Source: Actinomycetes bacterium (lineage in GTDB: Bacteria; Actinomycetota; Acidimicrobiia; Acidimicrobiales; Acidimicrobiaceae). From it: a DNA stretch of 33,486 nt. Below the pieces are notes generated by a model. The model ran no database searches. It was not told the origin of the DNA and saw nothing but the letters and a program-made list of their open reading frames with translations. A program made the translations under genes and the position numbers. The stretch covers positions 1 to 33,486 of the forward strand of contig JAJZLQ010000127.1 in NCBI GenBank assembly GCA_021850605.1. The letters are read 5' to 3'. Position 1 is the first letter of the stretch, and the number at the start of each line of letters is the position of its first letter. Positions 18,301 through 26,539 of this stretch are shown one piece after another.

Positions 18301-19079
18301 AGAAACGCACCGGCGTGCCACTGGCGGACCTCGCCCATGAGCGGGCGGGGGACCGGATCACTTTCTCCGACACTGTGACGCAGCCGCGTTCGGTCATCTG
18401 CTCGCCCGAATGGTCGGGATGCGAGTCGGAGCGGCGCAGATACTCCCCCTTCACCATCAATGTGGAGAGGTTGAAGCCCTGGCACACTCTCACGGGCAGG
18501 CAGCACTTTTTCGTGGACCACGAGTGGATTTCCGAACTTGGAGAGTCGCTGCCGGTCTACCGGCCGCCGCTCGACCTGCTCGCCACATTTGGAGATCCTT
18601 CCGATCCCGAGTATGGGGCTGAACAACTGGTGGCCAGGTATCTGACCCCGCACTCGAAGTGGTCCATCCACTCCGAGTACCAGGACAACCTGCATATGCT
18701 CAACCTCTTTCGCGGAGGGCCGGTTATCTGGATGAATGACCGGGATGCCGGGAAGATCAAGGTGGCGGACAACGACTGGATCGAGGCCTACAACCGCAAC
18801 GGTGTGACGGTGGCACGCGCGGTCGTGACCCACCGGGTGCCGGCCGGGTCGGTACTCATGTATCACGCGGTTGACAGGCACCTGCAAATGCCCGTATCTG
18901 AGCGCTCGGGCCTGCACGGAGGAACGGACAACTCGCTGACCCGTGCGACCATGAAGCCCACGCATATGATCGGCGGATCCGCCCAGCTTTCCTGGGGCTT
19001 CAACTATTACGGGCCGACCGGGACTCAACGCGACGAGATCGTCGTCATCCGGCGCAGGAGCCAAGAGGTGAAATTCTGA
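15384..19079 (+). CDS. narG: Respiratory nitrate reductase alpha subunit
   Basis: 1231 aa; HGVNCTGSCSWRIFVKDG, YPSVGPGSPEYEPRGCPRGASFSWYTYS, SFYDWYADLP (Mo-ligand region), NWRHTLTGRQHFF-like, WGFNYYGPTGTQRDE. Confidence 0.98.
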   Translation: MKRTPGADSTSGLGDSGLVRAARHIQRGDTSPDLRELHRKGGRQAEEFYRDRWRHDKVVRSTHGVNCTGSCSWRIFVKDGIITWENQATDYPSVGPGSPEYEPRGCPRGASFSWYTYSPARVRYPYVRGELLEEYRRAKSRTGDPVEAWAAVVENPESSRRYKSARGRGGFVRAKWEEVLEMTAAAHVHTIGRYGPDRTAGFTVIPAMSMASYAAGSRFYSLIGGTILSFYDWYADLPIASPQVFGDQTDVPESADWWNASYLILWGTNLPITRTPDAHFMTEARYRGQKVVVVSPDYSDHTKFADVWLSPVPGTDAALALAMGHVMLTEFYRDREVPYFQNYARTYTDLPFLIKLREKDGAWVPDHFLTAADIKPGSSAGEDRWKTVVLDEGTWEPRVPNGSLGFRWSQSGEGRWNLELGDTKPALSAMDAPGRGQAEVLLPRFDRAGEGAIMRRGVPTVQVGGHMVTTVFDLAMAQYGVARPGLPGRWPESYDDAEEPATPAWQERVTGVPAEAAIRVAREFASNAELSRGRSMIAMGAGTNHWYHSDQIYRSFLSLLLLGGCQGVNGGGWAHYVGQEKVRPFTGWSTLAFALDWVRPPRQMVSTPFWYLASDQWRYEGTTADSLTSPLAEGGLAGMTMADLYLSATRQGWLPSHPSFDRNPLDLAEDALSSGMAPAEYVADELKAGRLHFAAEDPDDPANFPRVITTWRCNLLGSSGKGHEYFLRHLLGADNALDADEVEEELRPKEVKWRTEAPEGKVDLLVSIDFRMTSTGIYSDIVLPAATWYEKHDLSSTDMHPFVHSFNPAIAPPWDSRSDFQIFHDLSRAFSVMAEGKLGKRNDLVATPLMHDSPDECAQPGGVSMDWAHLGTGPTPGVNMPRITLVERDYARVHEQMSTIGPLIDGLGATVKGVRFPIADEVGYLAERNGTARSGAGAGRPRIDRDDLFCEAILAMSGTTNGRLAVAGFENLEKRTGVPLADLAHERAGDRITFSDTVTQPRSVICSPEWSGCESERRRYSPFTINVERLKPWHTLTGRQHFFVDHEWISELGESLPVYRPPLDLLATFGDPSDPEYGAEQLVARYLTPHSKWSIHSEYQDNLHMLNLFRGGPVIWMNDRDAGKIKVADNDWIEAYNRNGVTVARAVVTHRVPAGSVLMYHAVDRHLQMPVSERSGLHGGTDNSLTRATMKPTHMIGGSAQLSWGFNYYGPTGTQRDEIVVIRRRSQEVKF

Positions 19080-19098
19080 TGCGGACTGGAGCGCGCAG

Positions 19099-20685
19099 AT
19101 GAGAGTAATGGCCCAGGTGGCAATGGTGATGAACCTGGACAAGTGCATTGGGTGCCACACCTGTACGGTCACCTGCAAGCAGACGTGGACCAACCGTCCG
19201 GGGACTGAGTACGTCTACTTCAACAACGTCGAGACCAAGCCGGGACTTGGCTATCCACGCCGTTACGAGGACCAGGAGCAGTGGCGCGGCGGATGGGAGC
19301 TAGATCGCCGCGGAAAGCTCCGCCTGCGTTCCGGTAGCCGGCTCGCGCGGCTTGCGAAGCTTTTCTACAATCCCGATCTTCCAACCATCGAGGAGTACCA
19401 CGACCCCTTTACCTATGACTATGCGAAGCTGATCTCGGCGCCGGCCGGCACCAAGGCGCCTTCTGTCTCGGCCCGTTCGGCGCTCACCGGCAGGGAAATG
19501 GTTCCCACGTGGGGGACGAACTGGGAGGACGACTTGGCGGGTGCGCCTGCCCGGGCTCATGACGACCCCAACTTTGCGGCCGTGGCCGAAAAGGTCCGGC
19601 TCGACTTCGAGTCAGTCTTCATGTTCTACCTGCCGCGTATCTGTGAGCACTGCCTTAATCCGTCGTGTGTTGCCTCCTGTCCCTCGGGCGCAATGTATAA
19701 GCGATCCGAGGACGGGATAGTCCTTGTCGACCAGGACCGCTGTCGCGGTTGGCGAATGTGTGTTTCCGGGTGCCCCTACAAGAAGGTGTATTTCAACCAT
19801 CGCACCGGCAAGGCCGAGAAGTGTACGCTCTGCTTCCCGCGAATCGAGGCCGGTCTTCCCACCGTCTGCTCGGAGACCTGCGTTGGACGCCTCCGTTACC
19901 TGGGCATCGTTCTGTACGACGCCGACCGCGTCACTCGGGCGGCGGCCACCGCCGACCCGGCTTCCCTCTACGAGGCGCAACTCGAGCTGTTCCTGGACCC
20001 GGACGACCCCGATGTGGCACGCAGTGCCGAGGAGTCCGGCATACCTCATGACTGGATTGCAGCGGCGCGGCGATCGCCCGCCTACGCGCTGATCGCGCGC
20101 CATCGGGTCGCGCTGCCGCTTCACCCGGAGTATCGGACCATGCCAATGGTCTGGTACGTACCGCCGCTTTCTCCCATCTCCGACGCGACCGCCTCGGTAG
20201 GGGGCAACCCGGAGAGCCCGGCCGATGTCTTTGCGACCATCGACGCCATGAGGATTCCGGTCGAGTACCTTGCGGGCCTGTTCAGCGCCGGCGATGTCGA
20301 GCCAGTGCGGCGCAGCCTGCGCAAGTTGGCCGCCGTTCGCACCGCGATGCGTGCCGAGCAGCTTGGTTTCGATGCCACGGCCGTCGGGGCCGAGGCCGGC
20401 ATGGAAGCATCCGACGTGCGGGACCTCTTCAAACTGCTTGCCATTGCTCGCTACGAAGACCGCTTCGTCGTACCTCCCGCCCACGCGGAGCAGGCCGGGC
20501 GGCTACTTGCCCAGCATGACCTTTCGGGCTGTTCGCTGGAGTCCTCGGGTGGATACGGCGGCGAGCCGGACATGGCCTCTTTCCACCTTGACCGGCCCAG
20601 TCCTCGGGAGCGGGACAGCAGGGGGCGGCTCCATCTGGAGATGCTCGAGCCACGCCCAGGACTCGAGCCGGGAGGTGCACGATGA
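19099..20685 (+). CDS. narH: Respiratory nitrate reductase beta subunit
   Basis: CIGCHTCTVTCKQTWTNRPGTEYVYFNNVETKPG, CEHCLNPSCVASCPSGA, CRGWRMCVSGCPYKKVYFNHRTGKAEKC. Confidence 0.98.
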   Translation: MRVMAQVAMVMNLDKCIGCHTCTVTCKQTWTNRPGTEYVYFNNVETKPGLGYPRRYEDQEQWRGGWELDRRGKLRLRSGSRLARLAKLFYNPDLPTIEEYHDPFTYDYAKLISAPAGTKAPSVSARSALTGREMVPTWGTNWEDDLAGAPARAHDDPNFAAVAEKVRLDFESVFMFYLPRICEHCLNPSCVASCPSGAMYKRSEDGIVLVDQDRCRGWRMCVSGCPYKKVYFNHRTGKAEKCTLCFPRIEAGLPTVCSETCVGRLRYLGIVLYDADRVTRAAATADPASLYEAQLELFLDPDDPDVARSAEESGIPHDWIAAARRSPAYALIARHRVALPLHPEYRTMPMVWYVPPLSPISDATASVGGNPESPADVFATIDAMRIPVEYLAGLFSAGDVEPVRRSLRKLAAVRTAMRAEQLGFDATAVGAEAGMEASDVRDLFKLLAIARYEDRFVVPPAHAEQAGRLLAQHDLSGCSLESSGGYGGEPDMASFHLDRPSPRERDSRGRLHLEMLEPRPGLEPGGAR

Positions 20686-21308
20686 CCAGCCGGGAGGATC
20701 GAATCGTCTACGGGTGCGCCGCGGTGCTGCTCAGCTATCCAGGGGATCAGTTCTCCCAAGACATGGCTGCGGTTCGAGTAGCCGCCGAGGGCCTGGGGCG
20801 CAAGGGGGCGGGGCCGGCCCTGGCCGCCTTGGCTCAACGCCTCGATGGGATGGGGCGGGACGAGGCGGAGCGCGTCTACGTCAGTACCTTCGATCTGGGG
20901 CGCCGTGTAACGCTGAACCTTACCTATTACAGCCATGGCGACACAAGGAGCCGTGGAGCGAGCCTTGCCGAGTTGGCGGAGGAGTACGCGATGGCCGGGA
21001 TGCGGCTCAGCGGCGGGGAGCTTCCCGACTTCCTCCCGGCACTGCTGGAATTGGCGGCAACCACGAAGGAGGGAAGCGGGATCCTGGCCCGCCACGAGCC
21101 TTCCTTGCGCACGCTCGCCGATGCGCTGGCCCACGAGAGTTCCATCTTCCGGGAGGTGGTCGAGGCCCTGGTGGCGATGCTTCCAAGAAGTGGGCGGCGA
21201 AATCGGCCCGAGTTACGCCTTAGCGAGGAGGGGCCGCCGCTCGAGATGGTTGGCCTTGGAAATCTGCCTGGCTATGGCGTCGGGCATGGCGGCGGAGGAC
21301 ACGCGTGA
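20682..21308 (+). CDS. narJ: Nitrate reductase molybdenum cofactor assembly chaperone
   Basis: YVSTFDLGRRVTLNLTYYSHGDTRSRG; ELPDFLPALLELA; overlaps narH and narI. Confidence 0.95.
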   Translation: MTSREDRIVYGCAAVLLSYPGDQFSQDMAAVRVAAEGLGRKGAGPALAALAQRLDGMGRDEAERVYVSTFDLGRRVTLNLTYYSHGDTRSRGASLAELAEEYAMAGMRLSGGELPDFLPALLELAATTKEGSGILARHEPSLRTLADALAHESSIFREVVEALVAMLPRSGRRNRPELRLSEEGPPLEMVGLGNLPGYGVGHGGGGHA

Positions 21309-22057
21309 ACGGAATCACAACTTTCCAGCTGCTCATCTGGGTGATCCTGCCGTACATCGCTCTGTCGGTCTTCGTGATAGGGCACATCTGGCGTTACCGC
21401 TACGACCAGTTCGGTTGGACCAGCCGCTCCACGCAGCTACAGGAAAAGAAGCTGCTATCCATCGGCTCGCCCCTGTTCCACTACTCGGCATTGCTGGCCA
21501 TCGGTGGTCATGTCATCGGAATCCTGATCCCGGAGACTTGGACACAAGCGGTGGGAATCTCCGAAGGAACCTACCACCTCTTCTCCGCCGTAGCGGGATC
21601 CCTGGCTGCCGCAGGCGTAGTTGTCGGCGTCTTGATTCTTGCCTACAGGCGCCTCTTCGTGGTCAGGGTCAGGGCGACCACCACCGCCGTCGACTGGGTG
21701 GCGCTCATCCTGCTGGCGATCGTAATTGCCCTGGGGGTGGCGGAGACCGTAGGGGTCAACCTGCTTGGCGGCGGCTATGACTACCGGCTGAGCGTCGCGC
21801 TTTGGTTCAGGGGATTATTCGTGGGTAATCCGGATGTGCGTGCCATTGCCCATGCCCCCCTGCTCTATCAGGTGCATGCCTTGGCTGCTTGGCTGATACT
21901 CGCCGTATGGCCCTTCTCGCGGCTGGTGCACGCCTGGAGCTACCCGTTCTGGTACCTGTGGAGGCCGTTCCTCGTTTACCGGTCTCGGTTGGCGAGCCGT
22001 CCGAGTGAGCCGGGCACCGGCGCTAAGCGTTGGCGCCGTATCGGGGTCAGGTACTGA
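21305..22057 (+). CDS. narI: Respiratory nitrate reductase gamma subunit (cytochrome b)
   Basis: YIALSVFVIGHIWRYRYDQFGWTSRSTQLQEKKLLSIGSPLFHYSALLAIGGHVIGILIP...LLYQVHALAAWLILAVWPFSRLVHAWSYP. Confidence 0.97.
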   Translation: MNGITTFQLLIWVILPYIALSVFVIGHIWRYRYDQFGWTSRSTQLQEKKLLSIGSPLFHYSALLAIGGHVIGILIPETWTQAVGISEGTYHLFSAVAGSLAAAGVVVGVLILAYRRLFVVRVRATTTAVDWVALILLAIVIALGVAETVGVNLLGGGYDYRLSVALWFRGLFVGNPDVRAIAHAPLLYQVHALAAWLILAVWPFSRLVHAWSYPFWYLWRPFLVYRSRLASRPSEPGTGAKRWRRIGVRY

Positions 22058-23193
22058 TGGCCGCGCTCTTTTCCGGCCCAGACGGTGCGCCGCCGCAGAA
22101 AGGAGAAGCCGTGGATGGCCTCGGCAAAGCGCCGCACCAGCGCGGGCTTTTAGCCCGCAACCTGGAGAACCTCGACACCGCCTACTTCTCCTGGGTGATG
22201 GCGACCGGAATTGTTTCCGTGGGTACCCAACTACTGGGGTTAAAGGCAGCCTCACGGGCCACCTTGTGGGTACTGGTTTTCGCCATCTGTTTCATGGCAG
22301 TTGCTTACATCGCTCGGCTCGCCTTCTTTCCGAGCGCTGTGCGGACAAGCCTCCAGGATCCGAACTCGGCCATCGGCTATCTGACCATTGTCGCCGGCCT
22401 GGACGTTGCCGCGGTGCGCCTGGCAATGGACGGGCACGTCCTTACCACCTGGGTGTTTGCCGCGATCGCAGCGATTGTATGGCTCGTATTCATTTATGCG
22501 GTCCCTGGCTCAATAGTCGCAACTCACCATCGTCCCCGTCCGGCGGACATAAACGGTGGCTGGCTGATCATCGTGGTTGCAACCCAGTCCCTTTCCATAG
22601 CCGCCTCCGCGCTTAGCGCACATGGGGCAAGCGCCGGACAGATCCCCACTCTCGAGGCGCTTGCCGTCTGCCTCTGGGGCTTGGGCGTGATGCTCTACCT
22701 GATCCTGATCGTGATCATCTTCATACGCCTTGTACTGGTCGAGGTGACGGCCAGCCAGATGGCTCCCGCGTACTGGATAGCGATGGGAGCGACCGCGATA
22801 AGCGTGCGTGCGGCGGCGGGCATCCTGGGCCTGAGCACGGCACACTCGCCCCTGCTCACGGAGATGCGGCCGATACTGGTCGGGCTTTCGCTCATTCTCT
22901 GGGCTTTCGGGACCTGGTGGATTCCGCTACTGATCATCTTTGGCGTATGGCGCCATATTGCGGAGCACTATTCCAGCCTTTACGACTCACGGCTCTGGAG
23001 CGCGGTCTTTCCTTTGGGCATGTATACGGTGGCTTCCTACACGCTTGGCAAGGCCGTTAAGATCAGCTTCCTGGTCAGCATCGCCAGGGCCTGGGTCTAC
23101 GTCGGTCTCGTAGCATGGGTGATAGTGATGCTGCTCATGATTGCGGCCGGAGTGCGTTCACTCCTGACCATCCGGCGACCTCGAATTGTTTAA
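22057..23193 (+). CDS. SLAC1 / tellurite-resistance-dicarboxylate transporter (TDT) family membrane protein
   Basis: NLDTAYFSWVMATGIVSVGTQLLG...; about 10 TM segments; start codon overlaps the narI stop (TGATG). Confidence 0.85.
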   Translation: MAALFSGPDGAPPQKGEAVDGLGKAPHQRGLLARNLENLDTAYFSWVMATGIVSVGTQLLGLKAASRATLWVLVFAICFMAVAYIARLAFFPSAVRTSLQDPNSAIGYLTIVAGLDVAAVRLAMDGHVLTTWVFAAIAAIVWLVFIYAVPGSIVATHHRPRPADINGGWLIIVVATQSLSIAASALSAHGASAGQIPTLEALAVCLWGLGVMLYLILIVIIFIRLVLVEVTASQMAPAYWIAMGATAISVRAAAGILGLSTAHSPLLTEMRPILVGLSLILWAFGTWWIPLLIIFGVWRHIAEHYSSLYDSRLWSAVFPLGMYTVASYTLGKAVKISFLVSIARAWVYVGLVAWVIVMLLMIAAGVRSLLTIRRPRIV

Positions 23194-23272
23194 CGCCATG
23201 TAGGTACTCAAATCGGCGTCGCACAGCATGGCGAACAGTGTTGTCGTCACCTGCCTTCGTGTCCCGAGGGAC
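23194..23272. terminator. Possible bidirectional terminator / inverted repeats in the convergent intergenic region
   Basis: CGCCATG (23194-23200) ... CATGGCG (23227-23233), plus GTCCCGAGGGAC (23261-23272), between convergent genes; no clear T-tract. Confidence 0.25.
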
Positions 23273-23301
23273 GCCAGCGCGGGTGCGCGGACTCTGCTGC
23301 T

Positions 23302-24090
23302 TCAGTCCGATCCGATTACAAGTTGGAGTGCTGATCGCACGATGGCGGGATCATGCTCTGGAGCCGTTTGTGTCATGACCATGAGTGCCACGCGAGCCTG
23401 ATGGCGGGCAAGATTGCGTGCCACTTCCAGCACCTCCTGCCTCTCGCAAGACTCAATGATGAGGGCGTGCTCGTCCTCCGTCTGGGCGTCAAGGTGTGGT
23501 TGGTCCCTGCGCCAGACAATTTGATACAGCGCGTTGCGCTCGGCGAGGCGCCCGATGTCCCTGTAGATGCGCGGTGGCGCGCCTGAGAACGTCACGCTAT
23601 GGAAGGCGCGGTCGGCGATTCGCCATTCCTTGGGGTCATCGTGTTCGCTTGCGATTTTCATTTCGCTCATATGCTGGCGCATCTGCTCGATATCGGATGC
23701 CTTCAGGCGCGGCACAGTCAAGGTTGCCGCGAGGGCTGACAGCAGGATCCGCTGTGCCGAGATCGCCTCGAGGTCCCGAAGGTCGAAAACGGCTACTTGT
23801 GCTCGTCTCCCTTGGGTGGTGATCAACCCTTCTTCCTGCAGCATTCGAAGCGCTTCGCGCAGCGGTGTCCTGCTAACTCCGAATCGGTCCGCGAGGTCGA
23901 CCTGGGACAGGACCGACCCGGACGGGATGCTCCCGTCGAGGATCTGCTGCCGTAGCGCCTGATGGACGGTGCCGACGCTGGCCGTGGGTACGGTCGAGGG
24001 CTCGTTCAAATCGCGACCTTTCCCTCGCTCCGGGTCTGGATCATGAGCAAAGTGTATCAAAGGCTCAACTGTAGTGGAGCGGTTGTCCAT
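23302..24090 (-). CDS. GntR-family (FadR/FCD type) transcriptional regulator
   Basis: VHQALRQQILDGSIPSGSVLSQVDLADRFGVSRTPLREALRMLQEEGLITTQGRRAQVAVFDLRDLEAISAQR...FCD helical domain. Confidence 0.95.
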   Translation of the reverse strand: MDNRSTTVEPLIHFAHDPDPERGKGRDLNEPSTVPTASVGTVHQALRQQILDGSIPSGSVLSQVDLADRFGVSRTPLREALRMLQEEGLITTQGRRAQVAVFDLRDLEAISAQRILLSALAATLTVPRLKASDIEQMRQHMSEMKIASEHDDPKEWRIADRAFHSVTFSGAPPRIYRDIGRLAERNALYQIVWRRDQPHLDAQTEDEHALIIESCERQEVLEVARNLARHQARVALMVMTQTAPEHDPAIVRSALQLVIGSD

Positions 24091-24125
24091 CGCTTGGACT
24101 TAAAAAACTGGACTGCGTGACCTGA

Positions 24126-24137
24126 TTGGATCCAAAC
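24126..24137. promoter_or_regulatory. Candidate GntR operator O1: TTGGATCCAAAC
   Basis: Contains the perfect 10-bp palindrome TTGGATCCAA; near-repeat at 24189-24200. Confidence 0.6.
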
Positions 24138-24163
24138 TAAGCATAAAAACCGGTCAGAATGGC

Positions 24164-24192
24164 TTGACAGCTGAAGATAGCGTCATTACTGT
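24164..24192 (+). promoter_or_regulatory. Sigma70-like promoter TTGACA-N17-TACTGT
   Basis: -35 TTGACA at 24164-24169, 17-bp spacer, TACTGT at 24187-24192. Confidence 0.5.
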
Positions 24193-24200
24193 ATCCAAAC
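24189..24200. promoter_or_regulatory. Candidate GntR operator O2: CTGTATCCAAAC
   Basis: 10/12 match to O1, offset by exactly 63 bp, overlapping the putative -10. Confidence 0.5.
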
Positions 24201-24244
24201 GCAAGGCTGAGAGAATCCATAAGGGTTACTTAGGGAGAACAAGT

Positions 24245-25267
24245 GTGATAGGAAATGTATCTACACCGAGCGTGTTCGTCTACGATCCCACCGACTACCC
24301 ACTTAGCTGGTTGGAGGATCAAGGCGTCAAGGTTACGCTCGGCGTGCCGATCGCTTCCTCCGGCCGACATCGGCGCAAGTGGGACCCAGGTGAACTGATA
24401 GCCGCCGCCAAGGGTCATGAGGCACTTCTCGGGGCAAGCGGCGCCGTGATCAGCCCGGAGGTGATGGATGCGTTGCCGGAGCTTCGCTGCATAGCCAAGC
24501 TTGGTGTCGGCTACGAGGTGATCGATATCCAGGCCGCCACTGAACGGGGAATCCTGGTGGCGACGACTCCGGTCCACTCCGAAGTGGGCGTGGTCGCCGA
24601 GCATGCGCTCGCGCTCATCCTCGGCTTGTGCAAGCAGCTCCACTACTACGGGCCGAGCTACATAGCCGCCGGCGGATGGAAGGATCCTGAGCGCATGGCC
24701 CGCGACGTCGCCGGCTCCACAATCGGGATAGTGGGACTAGGCACCATCGGTCGCGCCGTCGCGACCCGCGCCGCCGGGCTGGGCGCAAGGATACTCGCCC
24801 ACGACGTTCGTCAGCTGGGCCGCGTGGACGGCATAGAGATGGTGAGTCTCGAGACTCTGCTTGGAGAGTCGGATGTAGTAAGCCTTCACGTCCCCGGGCG
24901 TCAGCCCGGCGATGGGCCGCTGCTAGGCGAGAGAGAACTCCAGCTCATGAAGAACGGCGCTCTCCTCGTGAATACCGCGCGGGGGAACCTTGTGGACAAG
25001 GGTCAGGTCGTGGCCAGGCTCAACGATGGGCGGCTTGGTGGTTATGCCGCGGACGTGTACCTTCCGGAGCCGCCACCGCCCGACGATCCGATCTTGTCGG
25101 CACCGAACGTGATCTTGACGCCGCACAGTGCCGCTTGGAGTCGGGACGTTCGACGCGACATGACACAGATGGCAATGGAGAACGTCTTGGCAATGCTGAG
25201 GGGTCAGACTCCCGACTCAGTGGTGAATCCCGAGGCGACTACAAGGATGAGAGGCAATCTTGTTTGA
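24245..25267 (+). CDS. D-isomer-specific 2-hydroxyacid dehydrogenase, NAD-binding
   Basis: AKLGVGYEVIDIQAATERGILVATTP...VAEHALALILGL...GSTIGIVGLGTIGRAVATRAAGLGARILAHD...LLVNTARGNLVDKGQVV...NVILTPHSA. Start corrected to GTG 24245 because the track start 24164 lies on the -35 element. Confidence 0.95.
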   Translation: MIGNVSTPSVFVYDPTDYPLSWLEDQGVKVTLGVPIASSGRHRRKWDPGELIAAAKGHEALLGASGAVISPEVMDALPELRCIAKLGVGYEVIDIQAATERGILVATTPVHSEVGVVAEHALALILGLCKQLHYYGPSYIAAGGWKDPERMARDVAGSTIGIVGLGTIGRAVATRAAGLGARILAHDVRQLGRVDGIEMVSLETLLGESDVVSLHVPGRQPGDGPLLGERELQLMKNGALLVNTARGNLVDKGQVVARLNDGRLGGYAADVYLPEPPPPDDPILSAPNVILTPHSAAWSRDVRRDMTQMAMENVLAMLRGQTPDSVVNPEATTRMRGNLV

Positions 25268-26495
25268 TCCGACTGACGGCATAGAGGCTAAGAACATCCG
25301 CTTCGTGGGGTACTCGGACCAGGGAGGCATGCCAGGCGGGACCCAGGTGATGGTTCACGATGGTCACGTCTACATAGGAAAGAACGAGGGCGTCAGTGTT
25401 ATCGACGTGAAGGACCCTCGTAATCCTCGCGCGGTGAACTTCCTTGAAGGCTCTCCGAACTCCTGGCATATTCACCTTCAGGCGCACGGCAACCTTCTAC
25501 TGGTAATCGACTCCATTGACTTTTACATGGTCAAGCCGGTGGAGAAGGATTACTACGGGAAGTCGATCTCAGGAGTTCACTCAAGCATGTACGGCGTCCG
25601 CGGCAAGGACTTCGCCGCGGGCATGCGCGTCTATGACATTGAGAACCCTGCCGAACCGCGCTTGATCGGGTATTTGCCCGTCGATGGCTGCGGCCTCCAC
25701 CGTATATGGTACGACGGCGGCCGCTATGCCTATGCCTCCGCGCTTCTGGACGGCTATACCGACCACATCCTTTTGATAATCGATCTAGCCGACCCGACTA
25801 ATCCCGTTGAAGCCGGGCGCTGGTGGATACCGGGCATGTGGCGCGACGGAGGGGAGGAGCCGACCTGGAAGAACCGGGTTGCCCTGCACCACGCGGTTGT
25901 CGCTGACGGCATCGCCTATGGAGGCTGGCGCGATGGAGGAATGACCATCGTCGACGTCCGGGATCCGTCCGCCCCCCAACTCATTGCCCACCGGAACTGG
26001 TGCCCTCCTTACGGGGGCGGGACCCATTCCTGCCTGCCGCTGCTCGATCGAGACCTCCTCATCGTGGCGGACGAGGCGGTTCTTGATAATTGCGAGGACG
26101 GGATCAAGTACAGCTGGGTCTTCGACATTCGCGAAAAGTCGAACCCTGTGAGCATTTCGACGCTGCCTACTCCCAAGGAGAAGGAGTACTGCAAGGAGCC
26201 GGGGCACTTCGGCCCACACAACCTTCACGAGAACCGCGTAGGCAGCTTCATCTCCTCCGAGGTCATCTTCGCGACCTATCAGAATGCGGGTCTTCGGGTC
26301 TTCGACATCCGAGATCCCTATCGCCCTGAGGAGCTTGGCTATTTCGTTCCGCCGTTTCCGGAACGTATGACCGAGAGGCGCAAGAACCGCCCGCTTGCTA
26401 CGCACACGACCGATGTCTACGTGGACAGCAACGGCCTGGCCTACCTGAGTGATTACAACGCCGGTCTTTACATCGTCGAGTATCTCGGCAACTGA
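25260..26495 (+). CDS. LVIVD-repeat beta-propeller protein (no evident signal peptide)
   Basis: Repeated blades GVSVIDVKDPRNPRAV, GMRVYDIENPAEPRLIGYL, LLIIDLADPTNPVEAGRW, GMTIVDVRDPSAPQLIA, GLRVFDIRDPYRPEELGYF, GLYIVEYLGN. Confidence 0.88.
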   Translation: MFDPTDGIEAKNIRFVGYSDQGGMPGGTQVMVHDGHVYIGKNEGVSVIDVKDPRNPRAVNFLEGSPNSWHIHLQAHGNLLLVIDSIDFYMVKPVEKDYYGKSISGVHSSMYGVRGKDFAAGMRVYDIENPAEPRLIGYLPVDGCGLHRIWYDGGRYAYASALLDGYTDHILLIIDLADPTNPVEAGRWWIPGMWRDGGEEPTWKNRVALHHAVVADGIAYGGWRDGGMTIVDVRDPSAPQLIAHRNWCPPYGGGTHSCLPLLDRDLLIVADEAVLDNCEDGIKYSWVFDIREKSNPVSISTLPTPKEKEYCKEPGHFGPHNLHENRVGSFISSEVIFATYQNAGLRVFDIRDPYRPEELGYFVPPFPERMTERRKNRPLATHTTDVYVDSNGLAYLSDYNAGLYIVEYLGN

Positions 26496-26539
26496 GCCGG
26501 GCTCGCTGAAAGCAATCTTAGAGAAGGAGAAGTTTCCAG

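Noticed and set aside
24164-24244. N-terminal extension of the 2-hydroxyacid dehydrogenase ORF (MTAEDSVITVSKRKAERIHKGYLGRTS)
   Set aside because: Overlaps the -35/-10 promoter and operator O2; the better start is GTG 24245 after AGGGAG.
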